Numbered from the stretch's first letter, positions 10,074 through 18,924 are shown. The stretch is DNA of 64,000 bases from Bdellovibrionales bacterium (GCA_021731045.1 JAKFYE010000005.1:43137-107136), one strand, 5' to 3'. Notes: generated from the sequence alone by a model not told the origin. Numbers and translations: made by a program.

Positions 10074-11038
10074 TACTGCAAAATCTTTTTAAATTCTTGA
10101 GTTAAGAGCGGTAAAATTTCAAAGGCATCGCCCACGATTCCGTAAGTCGCCTTTTTAAAAATAGGCGCCTCGGGATCTTTGTTAATTGCCACGATCACTT
10201 TGCTCGAACTCATTCCGGCCAAATGTTGAATGGCCCCAGAAATTCCGCACGCTATGTACAGAGATGGCGCTACCGTTTTGCCCGTTTGTCCCACTTGCAT
10301 CGCATGCGGGACCCAGCCGGCGTCAACAACGGCTCGACTTGCGCCAACGGTCGCTCCGAGAACGTCCGCAAGATCCTGCAAAAGCTTAAAATGTTCGGCG
10401 CCTTTCATGCCGCGACCGCCAGACACGATCACGTTGGCCTCGGTAAGATCCAATTTAGTTGAGGCGCCCTTAACGACTTGCTTAACAATAGTTTTAAGAT
10501 CGGCTGCTGGTGCAGACTCCTCAACAATCTCTGTTATTAAAGAGGCGTCTGGGGAGCCAATCGGTAACTGATTCGCGCGCATCAAAACAATTTGAGTATC
10601 GCAATTTTGAAAATCCACATTAGCCGTACACTTTCCCGAATATAAAGGGCGTTGAACCGATACGGAACCCCCAGAAAGCTTAAGTCCGGTGCAATCTCCG
10701 ATCATACCTGCGTTAAGTTTTGTGGCCACTCGTGGAAATAAATCGCGAGCCAGCATAGTACCTGAGGCTAAAACGATCGTGCTACCAGATTTTTTTATGA
10801 GACCGCTCACCAGATTGCCAAAAACCTCAGAGTTGTAATCTTTTAAAGTTTCGTTTTCGCAAACGAAAACCTTTTTAGCTCCGTAAGTGCCTAAATCTTT
10901 TGCGATGGCTTTAGCGCCGGGCCCGACGGCAATAGCCGAAATTTCGGCTCCAGCAGCTTTAGCCGCGGTTAAAAGCTCAAGCGTTCCTGATTTGATTTTT
11001 CCATTTGTAAATTCCGCAAAAACAGTAATTTTAGACAT
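10073..11038 (-). CDS. etfA: Electron transfer flavoprotein alpha subunit
   Basis: Large ETF subunit, which binds FAD and passes electrons from acyl-CoA and other dehydrogenases to the quinone pool through ETF:quinone oxidoreductase. The C-terminal FAD domain is clear: SGGRGMK near residue 205, then [20 protein letters not shown] and GISGAIQH, ending with a KDPEAPIF segment. 321 residues matches the family. It lies 12 bp downstream of etfB and overlaps the acyltransferase start by one base. The oxidoreductase partner is not in this window. Confidence 0.96.
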   Translation of the reverse strand: MSKITVFAEFTNGKIKSGTLELLTAAKAAGAEISAIAVGPGAKAIAKDLGTYGAKKVFVCENETLKDYNSEVFGNLVSGLIKKSGSTIVLASGTMLARDLFPRVATKLNAGMIGDCTGLKLSGGSVSVQRPLYSGKCTANVDFQNCDTQIVLMRANQLPIGSPDASLITEIVEESAPAADLKTIVKQVVKGASTKLDLTEANVIVSGGRGMKGAEHFKLLQDLADVLGATVGASRAVVDAGWVPHAMQVGQTGKTVAPSLYIACGISGAIQHLAGMSSSKVIVAINKDPEAPIFKKATYGIVGDAFEILPLLTQEFKKILQ

Positions 11039-11050
11039 GAACGATCTCCC

Positions 11051-11821
11051 CTATATAATTCGCGCTTCTTCGCGAAGAAGTTTTACGAGTTGTGCGGCTT
11101 GAGCACCGGCATCGCCCGAAATAATTTTTACTTGCGGTCGCTCGGCAGGCAATTGATAGCCGGAGTATTTTAATTTTGTGTCTGCGCTCGTAACACCAAC
11201 GGACTCTAGCGAGAGTTCTTTAATTGTTTTCTTTTTGGCTTTCATAATGCCAGGCAAACTTGCGTAGCGAGGAGTATTTAAACCTTTATTTGCTCCGACA
11301 ACGGCAGGCAATTTTAATTCGATCACTTCTCTTGAGCCGCCCTCGATTTCTCGCTCTACCGTAACAGCAGAGTCAGAGTATTCCGCTTTTGACGCTCCCG
11401 TTGCGTGAGGAAAGCCTAAGTACTCGGCCAACATTTGTGTCACCGCCGAAGCATTGTCATCGATCGCAAGTTTTCCCGTATAAACAATTGTTGTTGCGCC
11501 AAGGGTTTTAATAGCTCCGGCTAAACCTTTTGCGGCGGTATTGTTGTCGGTAAACTCGGGAGCATCGATCACGATTGCTTCGTCCGCACCCATTGCCAGA
11601 GCCGTTCGCAGAGATTCTGATACGCGGGCTTTTGGTCCAAGACTCATAACAGTTACAATCGCGGCGGGTTTTGCTGCTTTAAATTTAAGTGCTTCTTCAA
11701 CGGCAATTTCGTCGTACGGATTCATAATCCATTTTATTCCTTGGGGATTAAGCGTATCTCCGCTGAGTTGAATTTTGGTTTCGGTATCTGGAACTTGTTT
11801 TATGCACACGACGACATTCAT
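11051..11821 (-). CDS. etfB: Electron transfer flavoprotein beta subunit
   Basis: Small ETF subunit, which binds AMP and docks to the alpha subunit. The N-terminus MNVVVCIKQVPDTETKI and the WIMNPYDEIAVEEAL segment are standard, as are the DNNASAVTQ/LAEYLGFP region and the LPAVVGANKGLNTPRYASLPGIMKAKKK stretch (given here as separate landmarks from about residue 180). 256 residues is normal length. GAGG sits upstream of the ATG. It is the first gene of the long minus-strand run, so a promoter should lie in the 11822-12141 spacer, which also holds DnaA-box-like sites. Confidence 0.96.
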   Translation of the reverse strand: MNVVVCIKQVPDTETKIQLSGDTLNPQGIKWIMNPYDEIAVEEALKFKAAKPAAIVTVMSLGPKARVSESLRTALAMGADEAIVIDAPEFTDNNTAAKGLAGAIKTLGATTIVYTGKLAIDDNASAVTQMLAEYLGFPHATGASKAEYSDSAVTVEREIEGGSREVIELKLPAVVGANKGLNTPRYASLPGIMKAKKKTIKELSLESVGVTSADTKLKYSGYQLPAERPQVKIISGDAGAQAAQLVKLLREEARII

Positions 11822-12141
11822 AAAAGCCTCATAATAAAATCTGTTTGTGAGAAAGAATTTTGGTCTGAAAACAGTGTTCGGAGCAAGACAAAGAGATAGT
11901 TTGCGCGCCGCCGCAAGTTATCCACAGTATGCACGAAGTTATCCACATTTTGTGGTTAACCAACGACCAAGACCACTGTATATAGTGTTATATAAGAATA
12001 AAACTTCAGACTAACCCTAGACAGGTCTAGCGGAGTCTTCAGTGAAGCAGGACGAGACGTTTTCAGCGTGAGTTCTCCCACAATATAACCAGACGATAGA
12101 AAAAACATAATGTCTCCGACAAGAAATTGAAGGGGAATACT
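11822..12141. other. Divergent intergenic spacer between etfB and a small-protein gene
   Basis: A 320-bp gap between divergent genes. It holds three DnaA-box-like sites (11918-11959, listed separately), then an AT-rich stretch around 11975-12005 with a near-palindrome CACTGTATATAGTG. No open reading frame or tRNA was seen. Promoters for both directions must lie here, but no clear -35/-10 pair stood out. Confidence 0.6.
11918..11959. promoter_or_regulatory. Cluster of three DnaA-box-like sites
   Basis: Two perfect TTATCCACA boxes lie on the plus strand at 11918-11926 and 11939-11947, 21 bp apart (two helical turns). A third, near-consensus box lies inverted at 11951-11959 (TGTGGTTAA, reverse complement TTAACCACA). 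The spacing and orientation suggest cooperative DnaA binding. An AT-rich stretch follows on the right. Confidence 0.65.
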
Positions 12142-12366
12142 ATGCCAATAGCCAAAGAAACAAAGCTTCAGTCTGTAGGCGAAATTCTTTCAGAAATGGG
12201 TTTTGAAAAAGGAGCAAAGCAAAGCACAAAAGCTGCGTTCATTAAATATTTATTTAAACAAGCTTATGGTGTCGATGTTGAACCTCCAACGATTTATCAA
12301 ACAAGCGAATCCAAGCCAGAACAGCTCGCGTTTAATTTCGACGAAAATAAACCTAAGGTTGGTTGA
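12142..12366 (+). CDS. Small hypothetical protein with a clamp-binding-like C-terminal motif
   Basis: A 74-residue soluble, lysine-rich protein. The start is taken as ATG 12142, with GAAGGGG 6 nt upstream. An in-frame TTG at 12127 would place the ribosome-binding site inside the gene. Residues 10-45 look helical; the tail (about 58-70) is polar and contains PEQLAFNFDE. QLAFNF resembles the hexameric sliding-clamp-binding motif QLxLxF/L, but one short motif is weak evidence. I do not recognise the family. It lies just downstream of the DnaA-box cluster and is transcribed away from it. Confidence 0.7.
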   Translation: MPIAKETKLQSVGEILSEMGFEKGAKQSTKAAFIKYLFKQAYGVDVEPPTIYQTSESKPEQLAFNFDENKPKVG

Positions 12367-12388
12367 AAAAAATCGGATATTTATGAGC

Positions 12389-13294
12389 TTAGTAGCCAAC
12401 TTTTTCTAAAAACTTTTTAATTCGTAAGTTTACAAAATCGGGAAGATCTAGTTGGGCACAGTGACTGCCGTAGGGAACAACGGTGAGTTCGCTACCCTTT
12501 ATCTTTTTGTGAAGCGTTTCTTGAAAACTTGTCGGCGTTACTGAATCTTTGGCTCCAGCAATAATAAGTGTCGGCGCCGCGATACGCTCGACCACATTCA
12601 AGCCATTGTAGTTTAACATTTGTTCAAAAAGTTTTAAAAAAACATCGAGTTCGATCGACGCGACACCTTTGGCATAAATTTCAATATCTTTCCATGAGGT
12701 GAGGTTTAAATTAAATCCTCCAGAGAGCGCCGTCAGTTGCAGAGACAAGGGGTTGGTTGCTAAAAACTTCCAAACGTACGAAAGCGTTTCTGGCAGCTGT
12801 TCATAGCCATCTTTAAAAAATTTAAAAAAAGTGGCGCCGATTTCACCGCCTAAATTTCCACTTAAGGGGTTAATAGCAAACCCATTAATAAAAACAAAAT
12901 TTTTAAAAATTTCTGGATACATATCAAAGGCGCGAATAATGACCGGTACTCCGAAGCTGTGACCCACAAACGTCGCGCTTTGAATATTCAAATGATCAAC
13001 CAAACCCTTTAAATCTTGTGCAAGCGCATCAATGGAAAGATGGTCGCGATCTTTAGGCGCCGGGGTTTTATGATGGCCGCGAAAATCCATAAAAATAGTT
13101 TGATACTCGTTAGAAAAAAATTTTAGTTGGTGTCGCCAGTGGTTTGCACTACAAGCAATGCCGTACACAAAAATTAAAGGTTTTCCGTGGCCCCGCACTT
13201 CATAGTAAACAGGTGTTCCATCAAAACCTTCAAAGGTGCCCACCTGTTTATCTATTTGAGTATCTGAATGCGAAACTTTCTTTTCTTTGCCCAT
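12389..13294 (-). CDS. Alpha/beta-hydrolase fold protein
   Basis: A 301-residue soluble alpha/beta hydrolase. The nucleophile elbow GHSFG lies near residue 109, the acid candidate is in AGAKDS near 246, and the histidine is in YGSHCAQ near 275, a complete catalytic triad. The oxyanion region reads FVYGIACSANHW, with Gly-Ile where HG is common. I start at ATG 13294; the longer frame to 13339 would overlap the FHA gene by 35 nt. There is no signal peptide, so it is cytoplasmic. Similar to esterases, epoxide hydrolases and haloperoxidase-like enzymes; the substrate is unknown. Just downstream of the FHA gene on the same strand. Confidence 0.85.
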   Translation of the reverse strand: MGKEKKVSHSDTQIDKQVGTFEGFDGTPVYYEVRGHGKPLIFVYGIACSANHWRHQLKFFSNEYQTIFMDFRGHHKTPAPKDRDHLSIDALAQDLKGLVDHLNIQSATFVGHSFGVPVIIRAFDMYPEIFKNFVFINGFAINPLSGNLGGEIGATFFKFFKDGYEQLPETLSYVWKFLATNPLSLQLTALSGGFNLNLTSWKDIEIYAKGVASIELDVFLKLFEQMLNYNGLNVVERIAAPTLIIAGAKDSVTPTSFQETLHKKIKGSELTVVPYGSHCAQLDLPDFVNLRIKKFLEKVGY

Positions 13295-13304
13295 GTTTAT
13301 TTGT

Positions 13305-14054
13305 TCACTTATGCGCGATACGGATTTCGTTGTCGCCAAAGGTGATAATATCTCCGTCTCTTAGTATTTCGGACTCTACGGACTTGTCGTTAAGTCGAAC
13401 GCGGTCTGGATATTCAGTTTTAAAGACGATTCCTTGTTTATCGGGCCATAATTCAAAACAGACGTCTAGTGCGGTAGGATCATCAATCGGAAGATCTGTT
13501 GAGGCCGCACCGATTTTTCGCGGGCCATACCCCAAATAACATCTTTCGCCAGCCTGAGGGCCCCGGGTAAATGTAAGTTCAAGAGCGGGATCAAAAACGC
13601 TAGCTTGAGTTTTTGGATGGGAGGTGGGACGACTCGCGAGCAAGTTCAGATAAGTCCAAACCTTACCTTGCCACGTATCTCTTTGGCCTTCTTCTAAGGC
13701 CATTTCGAAATCATCTACAACCTGAAGCACAGTATTGCCAATTCGGATGAGGAGACCAGCCGCAAGCACGATTTTTTCTTGTTTGATACCATTTGCCCAT
13801 ATGCCATTAGCCGAATTATTGTCTATAAGAACAAGCCCGCCATTGTGATCGAGCTCGATACGCGCATGATGGCTAGAAACCTTTGCGTCTCTAAGGGCAA
13901 TATTCGTCTTGCTGCGCCCCACCGTAATCCCGGCTGACAAACGAAAACGATCCCCTTTTCGCTCGCCTTCTGTCACAACAAAATTTAGACCCAAAAAGCC
14001 TCCGATGTACCGGGTTCCACTTGACCTATTTCTATCTCGTGTTAATCCTACCAC
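13305..14054 (-). CDS. FHA-domain protein with a second, degenerate FHA-like domain
   Basis: A 249-residue protein. Residues about 22-110 form a classical phosphothreonine-binding FHA domain: VGRSKTN, then SSHHARI, then NNSANGIWANG. Residues about 150-248 look like a second FHA fold (RKIG, then RLNDK, then LRDGDIITFG) but lack the SxxH residues, so it probably does not bind phosphopeptide. No signal peptide or membrane segment. FHA proteins normally read Ser/Thr kinase outputs; no kinase is in this window. The first gene of a two-gene minus-strand unit with the hydrolase, divergent from rpsF. Confidence 0.88.
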   Translation of the reverse strand: MVGLTRDRNRSSGTRYIGGFLGLNFVVTEGERKGDRFRLSAGITVGRSKTNIALRDAKVSSHHARIELDHNGGLVLIDNNSANGIWANGIKQEKIVLAAGLLIRIGNTVLQVVDDFEMALEEGQRDTWQGKVWTYLNLLASRPTSHPKTQASVFDPALELTFTRGPQAGERCYLGYGPRKIGAASTDLPIDDPTALDVCFELWPDKQGIVFKTEYPDRVRLNDKSVESEILRDGDIITFGDNEIRIAHK

Positions 14055-14070
14055 GATTCAAAAATCAATG

Positions 14071-14122
14071 GGCCTTTTGAAGGCCTAGTTTATTAATTCC
14101 TTGCTCCGCAATAAGACGGGGC
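14071..14122 (+). promoter_or_regulatory. Candidate rpsF mRNA leader hairpins
   Basis: Two stems precede rpsF. The first is GGCCTT-TTG-AAGGCC at 14071-14085. The second is GCTCCG (14103-14108) with CGGGGC (14117-14122) around an 8-nt loop, followed by ATAACCG and the AAAGGA ribosome-binding site. The position and the unpaired CCG recall the S6:S18-binding leader known in other bacteria, but I cannot fold it here. Confidence 0.3.
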
Positions 14123-14140
14123 ATAACCGAAAGGAACACA

Positions 14141-14566
14141 ATGTCCTCTACGATCACTCGCCAATATGAAGCCGTTATCCTTGTTCACCCCGATGCTTCG
14201 GTCGAAGAACAAAAAGCCGTTTTCAAAAAGAATAATGAAATTATCAAATCTTACAAAGGTCGCGTTAACCATGTCGACACTTGGGGTAAACGCACTTTTG
14301 GAAATCCAATTGAAAAAGCGTTTAAAGGATTTTACTTCCACACAACTTTTGAAGCCGATTCTCAAGCGGTTGCCGAGTTAGAGCGGGTGATGCGTATCAA
14401 TGAAAAAGTTCTTCGATTTCAACACACGCGTTTAAAAGAAAACACGGATTTAAAAAAATACGTGGAATCATTTAAAGAAGCATTAGCCGCAAATGCTGCA
14501 AAAGAACGCGAGAGAGAAGCTAAGTTCCAAGCGAAAAAAGCCGCTCGTCAAGCGGAGAGAATGTAA
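14141..14566 (+). CDS. rpsF: 30S ribosomal protein S6
   Basis: S6 binds the central domain of 16S rRNA together with S18. The N-terminal RQYEAVILVHPDASVEEQKA, the GRVNHVDTWGKR region and the FYFHTTFEAD strand are typical. 141 residues is longer than E. coli S6 without its glutamate tail, the extra part being a lysine/arginine/alanine-rich C-terminal helix (about 105-141). ATG with AAAGGA upstream. It heads the rpsF-DUF2232-rplI-dnaB run; the rpsR gene that usually follows rpsF is absent. Confidence 0.96.
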   Translation: MSSTITRQYEAVILVHPDASVEEQKAVFKKNNEIIKSYKGRVNHVDTWGKRTFGNPIEKAFKGFYFHTTFEADSQAVAELERVMRINEKVLRFQHTRLKENTDLKKYVESFKEALAANAAKEREREAKFQAKKAARQAERM

Positions 14567-14587
14567 AACAAAAAACTGGGAGTTTGC

Positions 14588-15463
14588 GTGCTTAACCTCA
14601 TCGCGAGGGTCACGATTTTGACCGCCATGTCAGTTGTTTTTTGTGGGATGACCGCCGTTTTAGGTGCCGCTCCACTCTTTGTATTAAGAAATACTGAAGG
14701 CCGAGCTGCATTTTTATCTGGTGTAGCGATTGCGATTGGCGCCATGTTGGCATTTAAGGCGTTTCCACTATTAATTCCGTTTGTAGCCATGACGTTATTG
14801 GTTTTCGCATTTTCGGAAGCTGTGGAGCTTGGCGGAGGACTGTTAAAGTCCAGCGTTATGGCGCTAACACTTTGCTGTGGAGTTGGGTTAATTTTTTTAG
14901 GATTATGGTCTAAAATTGAACAGGTTGTCATCGGCGATTTTATTCATGAAAAAATGATGGATCTTCTTGAGCAAGTTCCTCAGCTTAAAGCGACCCTTTT
15001 GCCTGAATTAGAGAGTTTAATTGTACAAACGCCTTCTGCGGCTGTGATTCTTCTTTCTGTGGCACTTTGGTTTGGAATTTTATTTGGAAAGCGTTTTTCG
15101 GTACAAAAAGTGGATTCAGAATTTCAGATTTTGAAACTCAGGGAATTCACGTTTCCTGATACAATGGTCTGGGGGCTTATTGCGACACTTCCGGGAACAT
15201 TTTTGCCACAAGATTTGAGCTTGTGGCATGTGGTTTCAGTTAATGTTTTTAACTTTTTAATGTTTTTATATTTTCTTAAAGGGCTAGCGTTGGTAGCAAA
15301 TTATTTTCGTGTTTACCGGGTCGGTATTGCATGGCAAGCCATCACGTATGTTCTTTTAGTTTCACAATTATTTATTTTGGTCGCCGCATTTGGCTTAGCC
15401 GATATTTGGATGGATTTTAAAGGTAAATTAGTAAAAAAAGCAGCAGAACCGATTGAGAGGTAA
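14588..15463 (+). CDS. DUF2232 (YybS-like) integral membrane protein
   Basis: A 291-residue polytopic membrane protein. GTG start with GGGAG about 6 nt upstream. Hydrophobic segments lie at about 5-30, 38-55, 58-75, 88-110, 155-175, 200-250 and 260-280. This matches the DUF2232 family, which sits between rpsF/rpsR and rplI in many bacteria. The biochemical role is unknown; the conserved place suggests an envelope or ribosome-coupled membrane function. It is 21 bp after rpsF and 2 bp before rplI, so it is certainly in the same transcript. Confidence 0.85.
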   Translation: MLNLIARVTILTAMSVVFCGMTAVLGAAPLFVLRNTEGRAAFLSGVAIAIGAMLAFKAFPLLIPFVAMTLLVFAFSEAVELGGGLLKSSVMALTLCCGVGLIFLGLWSKIEQVVIGDFIHEKMMDLLEQVPQLKATLLPELESLIVQTPSAAVILLSVALWFGILFGKRFSVQKVDSEFQILKLREFTFPDTMVWGLIATLPGTFLPQDLSLWHVVSVNVFNFLMFLYFLKGLALVANYFRVYRVGIAWQAITYVLLVSQLFILVAAFGLADIWMDFKGKLVKKAAEPIER

Positions 15464-15465
15464 AA

Positions 15466-15909
15466 ATGAAAGTAATTTTAACGACAGACGTGAAGAACGT
15501 TGGAAAAGTCGGAGATTTGGTAAGAGTGGCCGCAGGGTACGCGCGTAACTTTTTGTTCCCTCGAAAACTTGCTATCGAAGCGACCGAAACACGCGAAAAA
15601 GAAATGGCCCATTTGCAAGCCATGGCTGAAAGAAAGAAACTTAAAGCCGTAGCTGCACGCAAAGAGGTTATCGCAAAACTAGAAAGCGTCACGGTTTCAT
15701 TTCAACTTACTGCGGGCGAAAATGACAAACTCTTTGGTTCTGTTACAACGCTTGATATCGCACAAAAGCTGGAGTCACTTGGGTTTCCGGTCGATAAGCG
15801 AGATATTATTTTAGAAGAACCAATTCGCCATCTTGGTCAATTTCAGGCTAAGGTAAAATTGGGCGAGGGTCTCGAAACAGAAATTAAAGTATCTGTTACA
15901 AAAAAGTAA
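15466..15909 (+). CDS. rplI: 50S ribosomal protein L9
   Basis: L9 binds domain V of 23S rRNA and helps keep the reading frame. The N-terminal RNA-binding lobe is textbook: [19 protein letters not shown], then [14 protein letters not shown] long connecting helix rich in lysine and alanine follows, and then the C-terminal lobe ([12 protein letters not shown], then [10 protein letters not shown]). 147 residues is standard. Ribosome-binding site GAGAGG directly upstream, starting 2 bp after the DUF2232 gene. Confidence 0.97.
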   Translation: MKVILTTDVKNVGKVGDLVRVAAGYARNFLFPRKLAIEATETREKEMAHLQAMAERKKLKAVAARKEVIAKLESVTVSFQLTAGENDKLFGSVTTLDIAQKLESLGFPVDKRDIILEEPIRHLGQFQAKVKLGEGLETEIKVSVTKK

Positions 15910-15994
15910 AAAGTTTTAAAGAAAAAACGTTTGTGATAGCGTTTATTCGCTTTAACCTTTTCGTCGGTACTTTGTTATTTATGGTGGGGAATAA

Positions 15995-17401
15995 ATGACG
16001 CCTCGTTTGCCGCCTCAAAACATAGAAGCTGAGCAGTCCGTTCTGGGCGGGCTGATGCTTGATCCTGAAGCTTCCGATATCGTTATGGACGAAATCGGCG
16101 CCAAAGATTTCTATAAATCGTCACATCAGAAAATTTTCTCAGCGATTGAAGAGCTCAATCGTCGTAGTCAACCCATAGATATTTTAACGGTTTCTAATCT
16201 TTTGCGAGATCGCGATGAATTAGAATCTATCGGCGGCCCCTCTTATCTGGCAGAAATTATTGAGCAAACACCGACAGCTGCAAATATTAAAACGTATTCG
16301 CAGATTGTAAAAGAAAAGTCCATTTTACGTAAATGTATTGTGGTTGGCACAGAGATTATCGAAAAATCTTACGAACCAGATTTTGACGATATCAATACGT
16401 TCATCAACCAAGTCGAAGCTAAAGTTTTTGCCGTTGCGGATGATAAAAAGGCAGATGGCCTGACTTCAGCAGGCGATGTGGTTCGCAATAGTTTAGAACG
16501 AATTGAATTTTTATATAATGCTAAAGCCAGCGTCACCGGTGTTCCATCTGGATTTACAGATTTAGATCGTATGACAGCGGGGTTTCAGCCAGGCGAACTA
16601 ATTATTCTAGCGGCACGGCCGTCTATGGGTAAGACAGCGATCAGTTTGAATATCGCCACACATGCCGCCATTCGACAGAAAAAGACCGTTGCGTACTTTT
16701 CGGTGGAGATGGCTAAAGAGCAAATGATGACGCGTATTTTAGCGTCTGAAGCCCAAGTGAATATGTCGGATGTTCGTATCGGCCGTATTGCCGATGCCGC
16801 TTGGCCAAAGTTAATCAACACGGCCTCGGTGATTTCAGAGGCGCCACTTTATATCGACGACACCTCGGGCATTAGCCCATTTGAAATTAGATCCAAATGC
16901 CGCCGCCTTAAAGCCCAAAAGGGCCTCGATATGATCATGGTGGATTATCTTCAGATTATGGATTTAAAACAAAAAGTAGAAAGCCGCGAACGTGCAGTAG
17001 CCGAAATATCGAAAACGCTAAAAGAAATTGCCAAAGAATTCCGTGTTCCAGTTTTAGCGCTAGCGCAGCTGAATCGGGGCGTAGAAGGCCGTGCCGACCG
17101 ACGCCCAATGCTTTCAGATCTTCGAGAGTCCGGATCGATTGAGCAAGATGCAGACGTAATTATGATGCTCTATCGTGAAGACTATTATGAAAAAGATAAT
17201 TCTGAGAATAAAGGCTTAGCTGAAGTTATTATTGGCAAACAAAGAAACGGTCCCACAGGAACAGTTAAGCTGGCATGGTTAGCCCAGTACGGTACCTTTT
17301 CAAATTTGGCCCCTGAAAGCATGATGCCTCCTCCAAGTTTTAGTCAGAAGTCGACTCAACGAAATACAGGAGACATTCCGAATTTTGCTCCAAAGGGTTA
17401 A
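15995..17401 (+). CDS. dnaB: Replicative DNA helicase DnaB
   Basis: The hexameric helicase that moves 5'-3' on the lagging-strand template and recruits primase. The N-terminal domain opens with RLPPQNIEAEQSVLGGLML. The RecA-like core carries Walker A ARPSMGKTA near residue 208 and the Walker B region MIMVDYLQIM near 315, followed by the QLNRGVEGR and DLRESGSIEQDADV motifs. 468 residues matches the family, and no intein is present. ATG with GGTGGGG upstream. The 85-bp gap after rplI could hold its own promoter. Confidence 0.97.
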   Translation: MTPRLPPQNIEAEQSVLGGLMLDPEASDIVMDEIGAKDFYKSSHQKIFSAIEELNRRSQPIDILTVSNLLRDRDELESIGGPSYLAEIIEQTPTAANIKTYSQIVKEKSILRKCIVVGTEIIEKSYEPDFDDINTFINQVEAKVFAVADDKKADGLTSAGDVVRNSLERIEFLYNAKASVTGVPSGFTDLDRMTAGFQPGELIILAARPSMGKTAISLNIATHAAIRQKKTVAYFSVEMAKEQMMTRILASEAQVNMSDVRIGRIADAAWPKLINTASVISEAPLYIDDTSGISPFEIRSKCRRLKAQKGLDMIMVDYLQIMDLKQKVESRERAVAEISKTLKEIAKEFRVPVLALAQLNRGVEGRADRRPMLSDLRESGSIEQDADVIMMLYREDYYEKDNSENKGLAEVIIGKQRNGPTGTVKLAWLAQYGTFSNLAPESMMPPPSFSQKSTQRNTGDIPNFAPKG

Positions 17402-17452
17402 TGACCTGCACCGTCCTTAGCGTCAAAACCAATTATTAAAATAATGTCTAAT

Positions 17453-17479
17453 CTTGGCCAGACCAAGGTCGCTTTTTTT
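17453..17479 (+). terminator. Probable terminator after dnaB
   Basis: CTTGG-CCAGA-CCAAG followed after 4 nt by CTTTTTTT. The stem is short (5 bp plus a possible wobble pair), but the T run and its place after dnaB fit. Confidence 0.45.
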
Positions 17480-17551
17480 CGATATTTAAAAAATCAGATC
17501 CACTCGACTCACCTAACTTGACCATAATCAAGTCATAGCTTTGAGGAGAGG

Positions 17552-17755
17552 ATGATGGGCAAAAACCTACTTGAGACGGTTGTTGAACAAACAAATTTGC
17601 CAAAAGAATTATTAGAAAAAGAGCTTCATCTGCTTCTTAAAGATGCTCAAATACCAATCGAAGATTTAAATATCGAAGCCTTAAGAAAAATAATGGTTAA
17701 TTATCTACAAGACGTGTTCACCGAAGTAAAAAAAGAAATCACTATAGAAAAATAA
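17552..17755 (+). CDS. Small hypothetical protein
   Basis: A 67-residue (or 66-residue) acidic, helical, cytoplasmic protein. GAGGAG precedes two adjacent ATG codons at 17552 and 17555; the spacing favours the second. It is rich in leucine, glutamate and lysine, with no membrane segment and no motif I recognise. It stands alone between the dnaB terminator and the convergent Fis-type gene, so it probably has its own promoter. The strong ribosome-binding site and coding-like composition argue it is real. Confidence 0.6.
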   Translation: MMGKNLLETVVEQTNLPKELLEKELHLLLKDAQIPIEDLNIEALRKIMVNYLQDVFTEVKKEITIEK

Positions 17756-17819
17756 TAAAAAGCGGGCCCCGTCATGATGCAAATCGAGATGACCCGCTGA
17801 TGTTGATTTGTGCTGTACC

Positions 17820-18188
17820 TTAATTTCTTAATCGAATCTTATAATTGTCAATCTTCTTTTTCAAAGTATTGCGATTGATGCCTAAGAGATTGGCGGTCTT
17901 AACTTGATTGCCACGATAGTTAGCGAGAGCAATCTCGATTAAGGCTTTTTCTACTTGTTCCATCACTACGTCGTAAAGCCCACAAAGTTCAACCTGAGCT
18001 TCTTTTTGTTGTTCAAAAAGAACTTCAAGTTTGCTTCGTACGAGTTTTTCTAAACTGATAGAGCGAAGATTTGCAACCAACAGGTGGTTTGCAGAAGCGG
18101 CATCAGTTTTAATAAGTGGATTAACATTTGTGAAAACTTGGGTTTGTTCTTGTGGCGTGTTCGTGCTGACGTTCATATTCAGATTCAT
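17820..18188 (-). CDS. Fis-type helix-turn-helix DNA-binding protein
   Basis: About 122 residues, starting at ATG 18188, which overlaps the queE stop as ATGA. ATG 18176 is an alternative, and the open frame extends to 18212. The C-terminal 45 residues are a Fis-family domain: ALIEIALANYRGNQVKTANLLGINRNTLKKKI (landmarks YRGNQVKTANLLG and NRNTLKKKI), the same HTH that closes NtrC-type activators. The N-terminal half, rich in Asn, Thr and Gln, is unlike Fis. Probably a nucleoid protein or local regulator; targets are unknown. Confidence 0.85.
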   Translation of the reverse strand: MNLNMNVSTNTPQEQTQVFTNVNPLIKTDAASANHLLVANLRSISLEKLVRSKLEVLFEQQKEAQVELCGLYDVVMEQVEKALIEIALANYRGNQVKTANLLGINRNTLKKKIDNYKIRLRN

Positions 18189-18823
18189 ACTCCCCGCGAT
18201 TCTGGCGGCCAAATGTATTTATGAAGTTGTAGTTGCAGTCGAGCAGGAGATTTCTCCAAAAGGATTTTTTTTGCAAGCCAATTTTCTTCAACCGCCTTAA
18301 ATGATGGACTGTATAAAATTAGATTGGTATTTTTGCTAAGATTTCTTTTGACAAAATCCTCTGCCCAAAAAAAGTCGTCCTCAGAGCAGATAACAAATTT
18401 AAACTCATCTAGCGCGGTTGCGTACAAAAGGTTTTCCATTAAAAATGAATCGAGCTCTCCACTGCCCGGCGTTTTTATATCAATAATTTTCTTGACTCTT
18501 TTGTCTACCGTTTTGCAGCTGATAGAGCCGCTAGTTTCTAACGAAACAAAATATCCTAAATCACAAAGAGAGGTCATTAACTGTAAGCTTTGTGGTTGTA
18601 AAAGAGGTTCGCCGCCAGTTAAACAAACATATTTGGCGCTATAAGATTTAATTTCATTGCAGATAGCATCCAGAGATAATTTCTCACCATCATAATAGGC
18701 GTAGGTCGTGTCGCAATAAGTACATCGTAAGTTGCAACCAGACGTTCGTACAAACACGGTGGGCCAACCTGCGTAAGAAGACTCACCTTGAATGCTATAA
18801 AAGATTTCATTAATTTTAAGCAT
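18185..18823 (-). CDS. queE: 7-carboxy-7-deazaguanine synthase (radical SAM)
   Basis: Converts 6-carboxytetrahydropterin to 7-carboxy-7-deazaguanine in queuosine/deazaguanine biosynthesis. The N-terminus MLKINEIFYSIQGES is diagnostic. The radical-SAM cysteines are C30, C34 and C37 (CNLRCTYC), and TGGEPLLQ, the SAM-binding GGE motif, is near residue 70. 212 residues is normal. It overlaps the Fis-type gene by ATGA, so the two are translationally coupled. No queC, queD or queF is in the window. Confidence 0.95.
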   Translation of the reverse strand: MLKINEIFYSIQGESSYAGWPTVFVRTSGCNLRCTYCDTTYAYYDGEKLSLDAICNEIKSYSAKYVCLTGGEPLLQPQSLQLMTSLCDLGYFVSLETSGSISCKTVDKRVKKIIDIKTPGSGELDSFLMENLLYATALDEFKFVICSEDDFFWAEDFVKRNLSKNTNLILYSPSFKAVEENWLAKKILLEKSPARLQLQLHKYIWPPESRGV

Positions 18824-18924
18824 AATATTTGAACGAGACTCCTGCCTAGTGATTGTCTAGTTAGTTTACCCGAAGCCCGAAATTCAAATGACCGGGAATC
18901 AGCTAGTACGAACCAATTCTTCCA

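Noticed and set aside
17756..17819. Hairpin AGCGGG...CCCGCT between convergent genes as a terminator
   Set aside because: The arms align only with a 5-nt bulge (CCCCG) and no T tract follows.
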